Below, piece by piece: positions 12,720-24,800 of a stretch of DNA of 64,000 nt (its first letter is position 1; the number at the start of each line of letters is the position of its first letter). A program made the translations under genes and the position numbers. The notes under the pieces were generated by a model, which saw only the letters and a program-made list of their open reading frames with translations, was not told where the DNA came from and did not search any database. The DNA comes from Limonium bicolor (taxonomy: Eukaryota > Streptophyta > Magnoliopsida > Caryophyllales > Plumbaginaceae), in the NCBI GenBank assembly GCA_023374045.1, contig CM041778.1, positions 93,126,839 through 93,190,838 on the forward strand, given 5' to 3'.

Positions 12720-13048
12720 TCTCAGATCTTGACAGACAGGGAGAGATCGAGAAGAGAATTCTTGAAGAAGGAAAACAGAACTGGTATATTGAGAAAGAGA
12801 AGAAGATGCAATTGCATTCTATCTCTGTGTATGTCGTACAGAGTAGTAGTGTGTGTCTAATGAGAAACCTAGATTAGTCTACCTTCTATACTGCTTGACC
12901 GGCTCAACGGTCAACTAAGGAAGAAACAATAAAAGACCGGTTCAGTTATGCAATGTGCAGTGAACCGGTAAGCTTATTACAACAAAGATGTTCCTAGATA
13001 CATGACTACAAACGTACAAAGAGTAATTGAACTAACATATTCCTAATA
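12720..13048 (-). repeat. Copia-1 5' LTR
   Basis: This 329-bp LTR is followed on the minus strand by the primer-binding site at 12719-12708 and, outside, by the target duplication GTTAT. Confidence 0.9.
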
Positions 13049-13053
13049 GTTAT

Positions 13054-13749
13054 CCAAATTATTTAAAATTTGAAATTTTTTTAATAAAACACTGAAAATC
13101 AAAATGTTCAACTAATCAAAATTTAGGGTTTGTGTTTGACTGTTTGTGACTAGAATTAGAAAATAGAATATTCTTTTTTTTTTAATTTGGAAAATTGGGT
13201 TAACGAATTAGACAAAGTCAAAACTGAATCCAAAACAATTTATAATTTGGATAATTCAATTAACCAAAATTTTAAATTGGCTAGAAAATTTAGTTAAAAA
13301 TCCAAAAAAATTGGTTAATTCAATATTTACATAAATCCAAAAGTCCAAACTCAATGTTCATCGGTTCTTAAGACCATGATTATCAATGGTTCTTATGAGT
13401 TCTTAGCTAAAAAATAAAGTAAAAAAATGAGATGTAAATAAAATGAGAGAGAGAGATTAAGAACCCAAGAGAGAAGGTTCTTCCACAAAACCTTTAAGAA
13501 CCCAATTATGGCACCCATAACTACTATTACTCCAATCATAATGCTCCACATAGATGAAAGAGAAAAAATTAAGAACTAATAAGTGAGTTCTCTGATATTG
13601 TTAAAAATAGATACAATTCCTAAAATGAGGTGGAAGAAAGAGAAATGTGAAAGAGACTATTAAGAACCTATTTTGAGTTCTATGATAATCCTGCTCTAAG
13701 TAAAAGATGTGGCGCTAACGCAACGATATATAAAAAACTCCAATTACAC
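13054..13749. other. AT-rich intergenic DNA
   Basis: No gene. 13360-13690 contains repeated AAGAACC/GGTTCTT motifs in both orientations that look like an old MITE, but its ends could not be fixed. TTACAC at 13744-13749 is the left target duplication of the next element. Confidence 0.5.
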
Positions 13750-14163
13750 AGGGAAAATTCACGAGATACCCCTGTTTTCTTTCGTAATTCACAATACACC
13801 CCTATGATTTTAGTAATTTAACTTTAAACATGCTTAAATGTTGTCCAAAATTGATGAAACTTTACATGGACGATGCTAAAGTGTTATATTTTGGTCCAAT
13901 ATCAAATTTGAAGTTTTTTAAGCTCACATGTGACCTGTGGGACCCAATGAACAGTCACATATTCATGGGTCCCACAGGTCACATGTGAGCTTAAAAAGCT
14001 TCAAATTTGATATTGGACCAAAATATAACACTTTAGCATCATCCATGTAAAGTTTCATCAATTTTGGACAACATTTAAGCATGTTTAAAGTTGAATTACG
14101 AAAATCACAGGGGTATATTGTGAATTACGAAAGAAGAAAACAGGGTATCTGTGAATTTTCCCT
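13750..14163. mobile_element. Fold-back MITE with about 200-bp inverted arms
   Basis: Arms of about 200 bp (13750-13951 and 13962-14163) are near-perfect inverted repeats around a loop of about 10 nt. Ends read AGGGAAAATTCAC...GTGAATTTTCCCT. A 6-bp duplication TTACAC flanks it at 13744-13749 and 14164-14169. There is no ORF. The transcript would fold into a very long hairpin. The superfamily is not resolved. Confidence 0.85.
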
Positions 14164-14169
14164 TTACAC

Positions 14170-16890
14170 AATATAAGTTTGAAAATAGAAGCTTTGAAAA
14201 TAATCAAAATAAAAACATAAGATTATGATAGAATGATAGATTTCTTTGTAGTCGCAGACGATTGTACGAATGCTCTCTTTTTACTAACCTTAACCATTTT
14301 TTGATAACTCACCGCATAATATTACAATTTGTTTTAACTTAAATAATTAAAAATTTTAATTATTTTCTTTGTGTTTTAACTGTTAGGTATATTTGAACCA
14401 AAATTTTAATATTACCGTAATTTAATAAATATATATATACATATACAGACGGTACTTTTTAAAAATTTATGTGATTTCAATATTTTCTATTGGTCAATAT
14501 TAGTTATAATGGCGGAGTATAATTCTATTCTATGAAAGAAAAAGAAATTTCATTTTGCGTTTCTCCAAAGGTCATTCGAATCATGGCTTTGACTGAATTC
14601 AAAACCTACCCTTTGCAATTTGCGGTAGTCGGCCGTGTAAATCCCACCTCATGGCTTTTCTCCTTGGATCGCATACATAGAGTGAAATAATAAATTTCAA
14701 TAGCAATTATCATTAAAAAATGGGTTAGGTGAGAAAATGGCATTTTTTGTGCTTGCTCATAGAACATTTTTTCCCAGGATACCGTTTACTTGTCAATACC
14801 AACTGAAGTGATAAACTCAGTGCAAAATCTTCCAAGATGCCTTCTTGGAAAAATACAAACTTTATCTTAGGTTCCATTTATTGTCATCCGGTGAGAACTC
14901 AAAAATGTCAAATGTCAAATGTCAATATGTACTTACTAGTACTACATAGTCTCACGTCAATGTGCAAAAGTAGAAAACACAAATCTATACTAATCTACCA
15001 TCTTTCTTGTTTTTTGACGGAAAATATTGTACCCCTGTTGACTACTAAATAAAGGGAAAAGCTTTGATATTTGACTTTGACTACTGATTGGATTATTAAT
15101 TAGGGATTCCGTCGTCATTGCACACGATAAATTGAACATACAATTCTTATGGTCCATTCAACATATATTGTTGCATTGTTTCACTTGGACCCATTACCCA
15201 CATAACAATTTACAAGATTCTGGTTTAGTTTCGATTGTACTGGATAAGAAACAATTATGGCACTTGATAATAGACGCTTCTTTATAACATAATCGCAACG
15301 AATACGTAATTGATCAAGATAGAGAGAGATCAATTCAGTTACTTATACTAATAGAATATCACATTTTTGCACATCATTTCGTTGTTTTCTTAGAGAATCC
15401 ATCATTCAATTTGTCGAGGCTCTTAGAACAACCCCTAGTCGTAGCTTGTTGTTGGGTGTTTCCGGCAAATGTCTCACTCTCTAGTGAGTGTGTCCACATG
15501 TCATACATTTAGCGTATGCATCATCATAACCAGCTAATAAATGATCTGAGTGTGGAAAGCAATCACCTTATAACCACCTAGAGTTGATGATAACGGCCGC
15601 ACATGACTATATGTGATATAAATGTGTCATTTTTGAGTTAAGCATTTTTGACAAAAAATACCAAACCGCCATCACCGAACACCAACTTTCAAAACAGTCA
15701 CAAATATCCAGCATAAAACAACAACAATTTATGCTGTAAATATAATGAATACCGTAAACAGAGGCGGAGCCAGAAAATTGTAATTAGGGGGCGAAAATAT
15801 TTTAATAATATTAATTAATTTATTAAAAATTAATTTTAAATAAATGAATTTAAATTTTCAATATTATAATTACATTTTGAAAATGATATTATATATTAAA
15901 TTTGACACAAATTAAATTAAAATTTAAATATATAGATAATATATTATAAATTTTATTTTCCCTTTTTTATGTTTAGTTTTTTATAAAGATTGGTATACTA
16001 AATTATAAATTAATGAAAATAATACAGAATAATAGTTTTAAACTAGTAGTTTTTTCTTAATTGTTTATTCAGATACAAATAAATAGTCTCTTAAAACTAT
16101 TACTATATATCAATTCTAATAAAATATTCTACAAGGAAAATAGCAAACTAATAACAATTACGATGTAAACTTTCAACTATATCAAAATTATTAGAATACA
16201 AAATATTTGTAGTATATTTCAGAAATATCAATTATAAGTATTCAACTTCTAAATAATAATTAATTACAAAACTGTTTGTACAAACTATTATGGTTTGTCA
16301 GTATATCAAAGTTATGAATAAAGAATAATAATTATAAAGGCTATAATTGAATATCTACATATATTTTAACTTTATAACAAAAAATAATTTTAAAATGTAA
16401 TATAAATTTTTTAATTGTAATAATGAAAACTGTAAACGCACTGCATAAAACTAACTAATTCAAAACAGGTAGACGAAACCGCCGTCTGCCTAACACTAGT
16501 TTTCAAAACAACCACAAAACAACCAGCACAAAACAACCAGCAAAACTACCACAAAACAACCAACCAAAACAACCGGACCAAAACTACCACAAAACTACCA
16601 ACAAAATCACGCCGAAGGCAGCCAACAAGTACGGGCCGACTTAGGAAATAATATGACTAATTCGGGTCATAAAAGAGAACTTGTGGAGATTAAATTAAAA
16701 TTCCGATACATAAATTTAGCTGAATTATGATATAAACTTAAATCCACATGTATGCCCGACTCAACCAGATTTTATTAACATATACATAATGTATAGTAAA
16801 TAAAAAAAACAAATTTATTTTTTATAAGTGACAGAAAGTTCAACATAAGAGTGATACAGAGGTTTTTAAGCACAACCACCATAATAGATG
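14170..16890. other. Intergenic, no gene; low-complexity stretches
   Basis: No supported gene. 15758-15790 resembles a border sequence common in degraded plant repeats. 16500-16610 is an imperfect low-complexity run of ACAACCA/AAACTACC motifs. 15790-16440 is very AT-rich. Confidence 0.5.
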
Positions 16891-16907
16891 TATGTAAAAA
16901 CCGAAAA

Positions 16908-17050
16908 TAAGACACACCTATTTTGGTGGTTCCAAGCCAACTACCGTCGAAATAGGCATCCACCCCATATGGGTCAGACAAAACCCGAGAGTTTGGTTTG
17001 TTCAGACCAACCTATTTCGACAGTTATAAGCTTCCGACATAGGTGCTTAT
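16908..17050. repeat. Diverged palindromic repeats related to the CACTA-A subterminal repeat
   Basis: Imperfect copies of the palindromic motif CCTATTT(T/C)GGCGGTT lie here, about 0.8 kb left of the intact CACTA element. No CACTA terminus is visible beside them, so this looks like a decayed relative. Confidence 0.5.
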
Positions 17051-17805
17051 TTTCTTTCTTTCTTTTTGCTTAGAAATGTACCACATTATGCAAACCTGTA
17101 TATCAATTCAATAATGTTGCCACCATAGTGGGGCGCTCCATTACACACTCATGAACCTATAAAACATTCACCATCAATGATGTGCACCCCAATACATCAA
17201 TTAAACCACAATAGCTTTATTAAACTACCAAATAAACATCTTCATTATACTTCACCAACCACTCCACTTCACTACTACAACCACACCACATATAGTTGCA
17301 ATGAATTACAACTATTCAACTAGTTAGTAACATAAAGTCAAAAAATAAGTAAATCCATGCACAAGAATTCTACACTTTCCTTCAGCATCTCAACAATGTT
17401 TCTAACTTCATATTACCCTGTTACAAATTGTTCAAAAGCCTTAAACAAAAAAAAGAGCATTAATCATAAACTACAATACAAGTGTGGCAATAGGTAGAGG
17501 TATATATATAACTGAAATTTCAAGAATGCTACCTTGTTTAATGAATTTGCTGGAAAAATCATCGACGGTGCTACCAGGTTATGCATAAATCTAATGACAT
17601 AGTATCCACATTTTAAACCTCTAGACTACAATAGACACGATACACGCATACATATAAATTCACAATCATTCTTTCGGGTCTACCATCAATATTTGTTAAC
17701 TAGTATTGATAATATTACACCAATTAAGTAAGAATACCTTGACTAGGTTCCACGGAATGTTATTCTTCATTGGTCTCTGCAATGACATCAATGCAACTAT
17801 ACCAA

Positions 17806-18996
17806 CACTAGTACAAAACAGGCCTATTTTGGCGGTTGTTTAGGCCTATTTCGGCGGTTCAGAACCGCAGAAATGGAGGCCGCCGAAATAGGTGTGCAAT
17901 CCTATTTCTGCGGTTGAACAACCACTGAAATTGGTACCTGTTTGGCCGTTGTTAGCTAGGAAACGCCGAAATAGGTGCGTTTTTAGACTAAAAAACACAC
18001 TCTTTCGGCGGTTCCTAGCTAACAACCGCCGAAATAAGTGCGTTTTTAGAACAAAAACACACCTATTTTGGCGGTTCCTAGCTAATAACCGCCGAAATAG
18101 GTGTAATTAAAAAAAATGTTACTGTTGCCTCGTCTTCAACCTCGCAAATTACAGAGGAGCAGAGATGTTCCTTTCGCCAGTTAGGGTTGAAAATTACAGA
18201 GGCGCAGAAAGAGAGGCGCGTAGAGCATGTTCCTAGTTCGCCAGTTCGGGTTGTAGAATTACCTGAGGCGTAAAGTATGTTTCCTTGTTCGCCAGTTCAT
18301 TGTTACGGCGAAGAGAGGCGCGCAAAACATGTTCTTCTTTTCTCCAGTTGCAAAACTACCTATAGTGAAGAGAATGAATATATTTGCAGACACAAAGAAG
18401 AGAATGAAAACTCACAGAGCATGTAGCATTCCTTGTTCACCAGAGAGATAAAATATGTTCGAGTATATTACCGGTTCAGGATGAACAACAGCCCCGTCTT
18501 CAATCTGTTGAGCGAGATGCAGCACAAGAAGAGAATGAAGGGGGGGGAGGAGAGCAGAACAAGAAGAGAATGAAGGGGGAGGCAGAGGAGCAGACACAAG
18601 AAGAGAATGAAGGGGGAGCTGAGGCTCAAAAATGAAGAGAATGAAGAGAGAGAGAGAGGAAATGTCAGAAAAAAAAGGCGGAGGCGGCATGATTTTTAAA
18701 AAATTTCATCTATTTCAGCGGTTCTTAGCTAGGAACCGTCAAAATAGACTAAAAAATCGGGAATGTGAAAATTGAACCAGGACGACCCTATTTCGGTGGT
18801 TCCTAGCTAAGAACTGTTGAAATAGGTGTCTTTCTTTTACACACACACAATAATCAACTATTTCGGTGGTTTTTAGCTAGGAACTACCGAAATAGGTTTC
18901 TTTTTTTACACGGAGAAGTTTTCGGTGCCCTATTTCAGTGGTTGTGAGTACAACTGCCAAAATAGGGGCGCCGAAATAGGCTTTTTTGTACTAGTG
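17806..18996. mobile_element. CACTA-A: non-autonomous CACTA (En/Spm) element
   Basis: Ends are CACTAGTACAAAA (17806) and its inverse TTTTGTACTAGTG (18996), with a 3-bp duplication CAA at 17803-17805 and 18997-18999. Length is 1191 bp with no transposase. Subterminal zones 17818-18105 and 18705-18985 hold repeated palindromes of about 44 bp (CCTATTTCGGCGGTT, then CTAGCTA, then the inverse). The interior (18120-18350) repeats a different unit containing GAGGCGCAGA and TTCGCCAGTT. In autonomous CACTA elements, subterminal repeats are transposase-binding sites; that these bind one is inference. Confidence 0.9.
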
Positions 18997-18999
18997 CAA

Positions 19000-21837
19000 A
19001 CATGTAGTTTAAATACATATAGTTAAACTATAAGTTTTGAAGTACTAGATCAAGTAATAAAAATTGTTGTATAAACTAAGCAACTCTCCTTGTTAGCATA
19101 AATGTATCATTGGTCTTTTGGCACTCCTGCCAAGTGAGTCAAACTGCAAGATTCTTGGGTGATTCAAGCATAAAACTAGCAATGACCAGTGTTGGATGTT
19201 TATAGATAAGAACACAATTAAATGAATTCAATTGTGTGTCATTATGCAAATATCATAATTTGTAAATTGAATTAAGAAATGGACAAAAAACTTACTTCTA
19301 AAATATGACAGCATAATGTATAACTTATTCCCACATTCATAGGTTGCATTTTTAAAGATCTCCCAAGGCCCTGGACGTCACTTGACATAGTTGCATAGGA
19401 GCATATATCAGGACATAAGCAATCAAAAGTATCATTGTTGTGCACATTGAACGTCTTATCTTGCACAGGTTTGCACCATAACGACAATAACATTAGTTAT
19501 TTAATTTGCAACTATACCACTATTTCAAATCGTGTATTCAAAGTTTACAAGGCGGTAGTCACTCACATGATGGATGACTTGAGGATTGATACATTCAACC
19601 AGTCCCTTTTGAACACCTCCATAATCGGCATATATATATATATATATATATTCTTACAGGTTGATAGTGAAATAACGTCTGGTTTACCTCCACCGCAATC
19701 GAATCACATGAGGTGACGTCAACAACTACAATAGTCTCATATTGGGTGACAAGGCATCACATATCTTCCGCTTCACTAAATTATCACAAGTCATGAAATT
19801 AATGGGAGCCTTTTGAAGGGGTTGATTCAGCAACACTCTTTCTTACCCTCTTATCAGATTTTGGCTCACATTTTCCTAAGATATTAATTTATTAATTCTA
19901 TGATCTTCAACTCTAGACTGACTGCAAGGTTGTATATTGATAACTTAAAAGTAACTGTTCATTGCGCTTACCTGCCCCGAGAGTTTGACCAATTGAACTG
20001 GTCAATGCATTGTCAAAGTTTATGCAACGTGCAGTGTGTTTTTTTTGCAGAGGCACTAGAAATCGAACATCACCATGTTCTGTCACAAAGTCGTCTAGAA
20101 GCACCCGCACATGGTAATCGAAGTGCTTCATCATACACGATGTCGCCAGGAGATGATGAGAACAGTTTATTACATGCCACCATGATGTCCTTACCTCCAA
20201 TTGGTTTAGATGCACTCAAAGGGTTTCTAAATGTTTGGGAAAAGGCTTAGATGCAAATAATTATGAATAATTCTCATATTTGTAATCAACATGTTGATCT
20301 AACATGAAGAGACGCATAGGGAAAGAAATTAACCAAGGAGAGACCATTAATATGTTATCTTAAAGTCAATTTTTGGGGTTGTTCGGTAAAGGCTGGATTT
20401 CTTGCATTTTGTTTAATCTCCCAATGGTTAAGTATAGCTAACCTACCAAGTAATGTCATGTGTATTCTTGTGGACGCAAAGAAATACTACAATAAAATGG
20501 TGACATTTGCCATCTTAATCTGGTACAAAAGCAAACGATGATAAACAAATGACACCTTTATCTGAGGGATGGAAAATAGATACATGCTTTTCACATTACA
20601 TAGAACTCGTCAAATGCACTTGAGTGTTAAATTGTTTTATGATTTGAAGATACCTTTAGTTGTCTTATTAAAAAAAATAGATGCTAAAATTTATTATTAA
20701 CGTTAATCCACTAAATACTATACTATGTGCCTTTATATTAATATTTAAAACTCTAGAATCAACATAGATGGACACATTATAAAACTAGTATCAAGAGTAT
20801 GCACTTATCAAACTTACTTTTGCGTTAGGAATCAATATATTTAACTAACCTACTACTCAGTTAAAAAAAAAGCATTATGAATGGCTAGATCTTGTAAAAT
20901 TTGACTCAAAAATTCGTTGATTCGATTTGAACTCAAAACCTAACTGAAATTTGAAAACGTTTAAATATATGGTCACTTGATTCACTTGAACTCAAAACTA
21001 ACGCAAGCCTGAAAGATTTGAAATTATAGAGTCCTTAGATTATGATTTGCATCTGAATGATCCAAAATAATAGTGATTTAAAACTATGAACTTGAATGAC
21101 ATGAAACAATAGTGACCCGAAATTGTCCAGAATCTGAGTGACCCAATATAACAAAGACCAAAACTTGATTTAACTCAAATAAAATTAGATTATATCTAAT
21201 ATCAACCTTTTTATATAACTATTTCTATTTTATCTAAACAAATTATAATCAAACCCAAATTTACCTAAAACTAAATATTTAAAACTCAAAAATTTTTAAT
21301 CTATAAATCTATACTGACCCAAAAAATTTAACCCCAAAATGATCCATTGCCATTACATATATGTTGCACATAGTGTCTGACCAATCCGTAGTCGGCTACT
21401 TGTTTTTGCCAAGAGACTTCCCTAATTTTCTTGAAACCATAGAACAAATAACGTGTTTATTTAATGGAACCCAAGGATTAATAATCTTCATCTAAAATGT
21501 TGAAGTGATTTCTTTAATTAATCATTCAATTGAAGTGATGTCACTTTTCGTAAATAGCAAGTAGATTTGATTACTTAGTTCATTACATCCCTAATATCAT
21601 AAACTAGAGCTAAGAACCTAGATAAACTACTTGAACTTTAAACATTAGTGACAGACTGAGATCTTAGTAACACCTCCCCAATACCGAATCTTTAACACAT
21701 TATTAGAGACACCACCACCATTGTCGGTCATTTTGTTCGAGCTTCCAAAGCTCCAGGAACAGACAATCATCGTCATAGAAGATGACATGAGTCCCACTAC
21801 AAACTAAACTAGACAATTTTAAAAGGAAAGACATAAC
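19000..21837. other. Intergenic, no confident gene
   Basis: No reading frame here matches a family I recognise. Open frames at 19900-20250 lack start context and homology. A (TA)n microsatellite sits at about 19630-19651. 20860-21330 is AT-rich with many diverged short repeats. Confidence 0.5.
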
Positions 21838-21842
21838 AACCG

Positions 21843-24800
21843 TGTAACACCCCAACCGCTAATCCTTTCCTTATCCTCTAATCGTTCCCATAGTTGCCTT
21901 ACTCGCAGCGGAATACTTACTTACTCCCGGCGGGTGATACAACGCCGTTAACCATCCAAGGTTAACAAGGCTACTACTACTTACCGTATCGGTCTGATGA
22001 TTAGAATAACCAAATACATACTACTTACTTTACAATGCCAAATACTTACTTACATTTGATTACCGAGTATCCTGAATATATGAATTACATTCCATGACTA
22101 CTTCCCAAAAATGAAGAGTTAATACATCCTCTCCTTACTATCCAATCAAGAATTCAATATCCAAAAAGGTGTACCACATGGTACACCGGCTACTCAAAAT
22201 GGCCTAGCCGTGTACAACTCGGTACACTATTTCAATCCTACTACTACATCAAAAAGAATCACATCCCGTCCTTACCCTACTGTCACGCCTCGCGGGTACC
22301 TGTGGAGTAAAAACATTCCCCCGAGGGGGTCAGCTTACGCTGAATATGATAACCGCATACCCCGCGTACTAGCGAGGGTACGCCAACTAATTGGTCGAAT
22401 ACATGCGGTTCGTTTCATTCATACATACATACATGCTTATTACAATACAATTCAATACATTCATTCCACAAGCATACATACATACAATACATACAAGGAA
22501 GACAATTCAAGTCTACCGTTCATACTTACCATACTCACGCATTACGGAGATACAGTTCTCCAATACATACAAAGGTCTTGTTAGTCTCATTACACACCCG
22601 GGTTAATCGGGTGTTCAATACTCTTTTACTCCGGGTCAACGACTTACGATAGTCAAGACCAATACAAATGCAATACTTACTTCTTACATACTTTACTTCC
22701 AGTTAAGTCGGTATGACCTCCGGGCAGGGATTACTACATCCCACCACCGGGCTTTAGGGTGGCCCACTAATCCAGGATGCTACCCATTCAAGGGGATTGG
22801 TCCAAGGAAAAGATTATAGCCAGGATTCGGATCCAACCTCTTGTGTCTCCTTATCCAACGTGGCCGAAACTATATCGGGCTTCTACTCATTCCATTTTAC
22901 TCATTACTCATGTTAGGAGTTAGATCGTTAGGAATTAGTAGAAGTCCATACTTACTTTCCATACATACATACATACAATACACAAGTACTCATACTTACA
23001 CATACACTTCATTTCCATTCATACATTTCATGAATTATACAAACTAAATGTTCAAGAAGATTCAACAAGAACGAAATAGTTCAAACACAGTTAAGTGCAA
23101 TAAAAGTCCGATTCGTGCATTTATCTTATTGGTGATCACATAAGCACACAAATCGGGGTAACCAAGTTAGGATACAGGGCATGAAGAAATCATACCGTTC
23201 ACCGTCATATACGTACTACCGGGTTCCTTCGAGGATCAACTATTTGATTCCTATACATACATGAAGTAGTATGATCAATGGTCTATTATTGATCTAACTT
23301 ACTCCTTCATTGATATTCTCAATGTTTACTTACTACTCCTTTACATTCATACTTGGTTATAAAACCATTCTTTTCCTTATTACTTCTTAAGCTTGCTTCC
23401 TTACTCATTTACTTACTTTCTTACCATTACTACTTCATTAATGGTGTATTACTACATATATATGCATATGTGTATATAGGCATATATACATGTATATATG
23501 ATTACTATAATCATATAATTAAAACATTTTTTTTTACTCGACCGACTTGCGACCGACCGACCTTGCAAGTCCGGTCCATTCCAGTAGGCTACATCGTGTG
23601 AAAATTCCAGGGCCGACCGACCTTGCAAGTCCGGTCCCAAGGTCGGTCCATTCCAGTAAGTTTCGTATTTGAAAATTTTAGCCCGGCCGACCTTGCAAGT
23701 CCGGTCGCAAGGTCGGTCCATTCCAGTAGCTTGCATTACGGGAATTTTTCTGGCCGACCGAACTTGCAAGTCCGGTCGCAAGTTTGGTCCATTCCAGAAG
23801 GTTTCTGACGGGAGAAATTTCTGGTCTGACCGAACTTGCAAGTCCGGTCGCAAGGTCGGTCGACTCCAGAAGGTTTCCCGTCTTTTAAATCTGGGCTCGA
23901 CCGACCTTGCAAGTTCGGTCCTAAGGTCGGTCCGGCCCAGTACTTCAGTTTTAAAATCTGTTTTTTGGTGTTTTCTTTACCCATTGTTTTCCCCAATCTT
24001 TACAAATACTTCCCTACATGATTTAGCACTAATTAAACACTCTAAATCACCTTAGTTCACCCACCAAACCTACTACTCAATTCTTACATTCACTTACACA
24101 TTTTTCCTCACTTCTTCTCAACACTCAAACTAGCTTCCATTTCACTTACGCTACAGATTTTTGTTTCCTCCATCATGCTACAGATTTTTCACTCAACTTC
24201 TAACCTCCATTACTTCCTCAACTAATGCTACTCCTAGCATCCAAAATACATTACTCACAACTTAATTCCATCCCATTTACAACCTCATATCCAAATCTGT
24301 TACAAGCTACTAAACCACTCATTTTAACTTTCCAAATCTGTTCCAAATGTATCTAAGTCCTCAAATTCCTAGATAAAATTCGACATAGTCTCCCCTATAA
24401 TTCTTACTTGCTCACACACCATTTCAGCTCACAATTTCCCATTCTCACAACCTGTTTATACAATACATCATATCCACATCTCAACATCACTACAACACAA
24501 TAAAATTCCTGCACATACTCAATCAATACCCAATGTTTTCCCAAGCTTTTAAAACTCATTTAAAAACTTCAAAACTGTTACATTCTCAATCCTCATTATA
24601 CTACCACGTACTTACTACTCATTACTCAAACACACCATTCATTTTACTACTTTAAAAACTGTTACAATACACAATACAACTAGCTCAAGGTATGGGTATT
24701 TACCTTGTCTTGTTAGTCTTTCTTTCTTTCTTTCCTTTCCTCTTCTTCTTTTCCTCTTTCTTTCTCCTTGTTCTCGGTTTCAATGAGGTTCACACACACC

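Larger units (their letters stand above)
9150..13048 (-). mobile_element. Copia-1: deleted Ty1/copia LTR retrotransposon
   Basis: Two near-identical LTRs (9150-9479 and 12720-13048) flank an internal region read on the minus strand, with a 5-bp target duplication GTTAT at 9145-9149 and 13049-13053. The primer-binding site TGGTATCAGAGC (12719 down to 12708), complementary to initiator Met-tRNA, abuts the 5' LTR. A purine tract of A and G abuts the 3' LTR at 9480-9493. The LTRs start TATTAG and end TGAGA instead of TG...CA. Total length is 3.9 kb. Gag and RT/RNase H remain, but protease and most of integrase are absent, so the copy is non-autonomous. The LTRs differ by about four substitutions and three small indels over 330 bp, implying a fairly recent insertion. 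Confidence 0.9.

Noticed and set aside
13360..13690. Possible MITE with AAGAACC/GGTTCTT motifs
   Set aside because: Inverse motifs are present but no paired termini or target duplication could be fixed, so it is not listed as an element.
19900..20250. 116-codon open frame and its antisense partner
   Set aside because: Both strands are open by chance; neither matches a family and no supporting splice structure was found.
23452..23853. 133-codon minus frame and several overlapping frames
   Set aside because: They are translations of the tandem repeat, with repeating peptides in every frame.
23530..23945. Regular repeats with spacers resembling a CRISPR array
   Set aside because: The host is a plant, units are diverged palindromes with related spacers, and no cas genes exist; it is a minisatellite inside an LTR.
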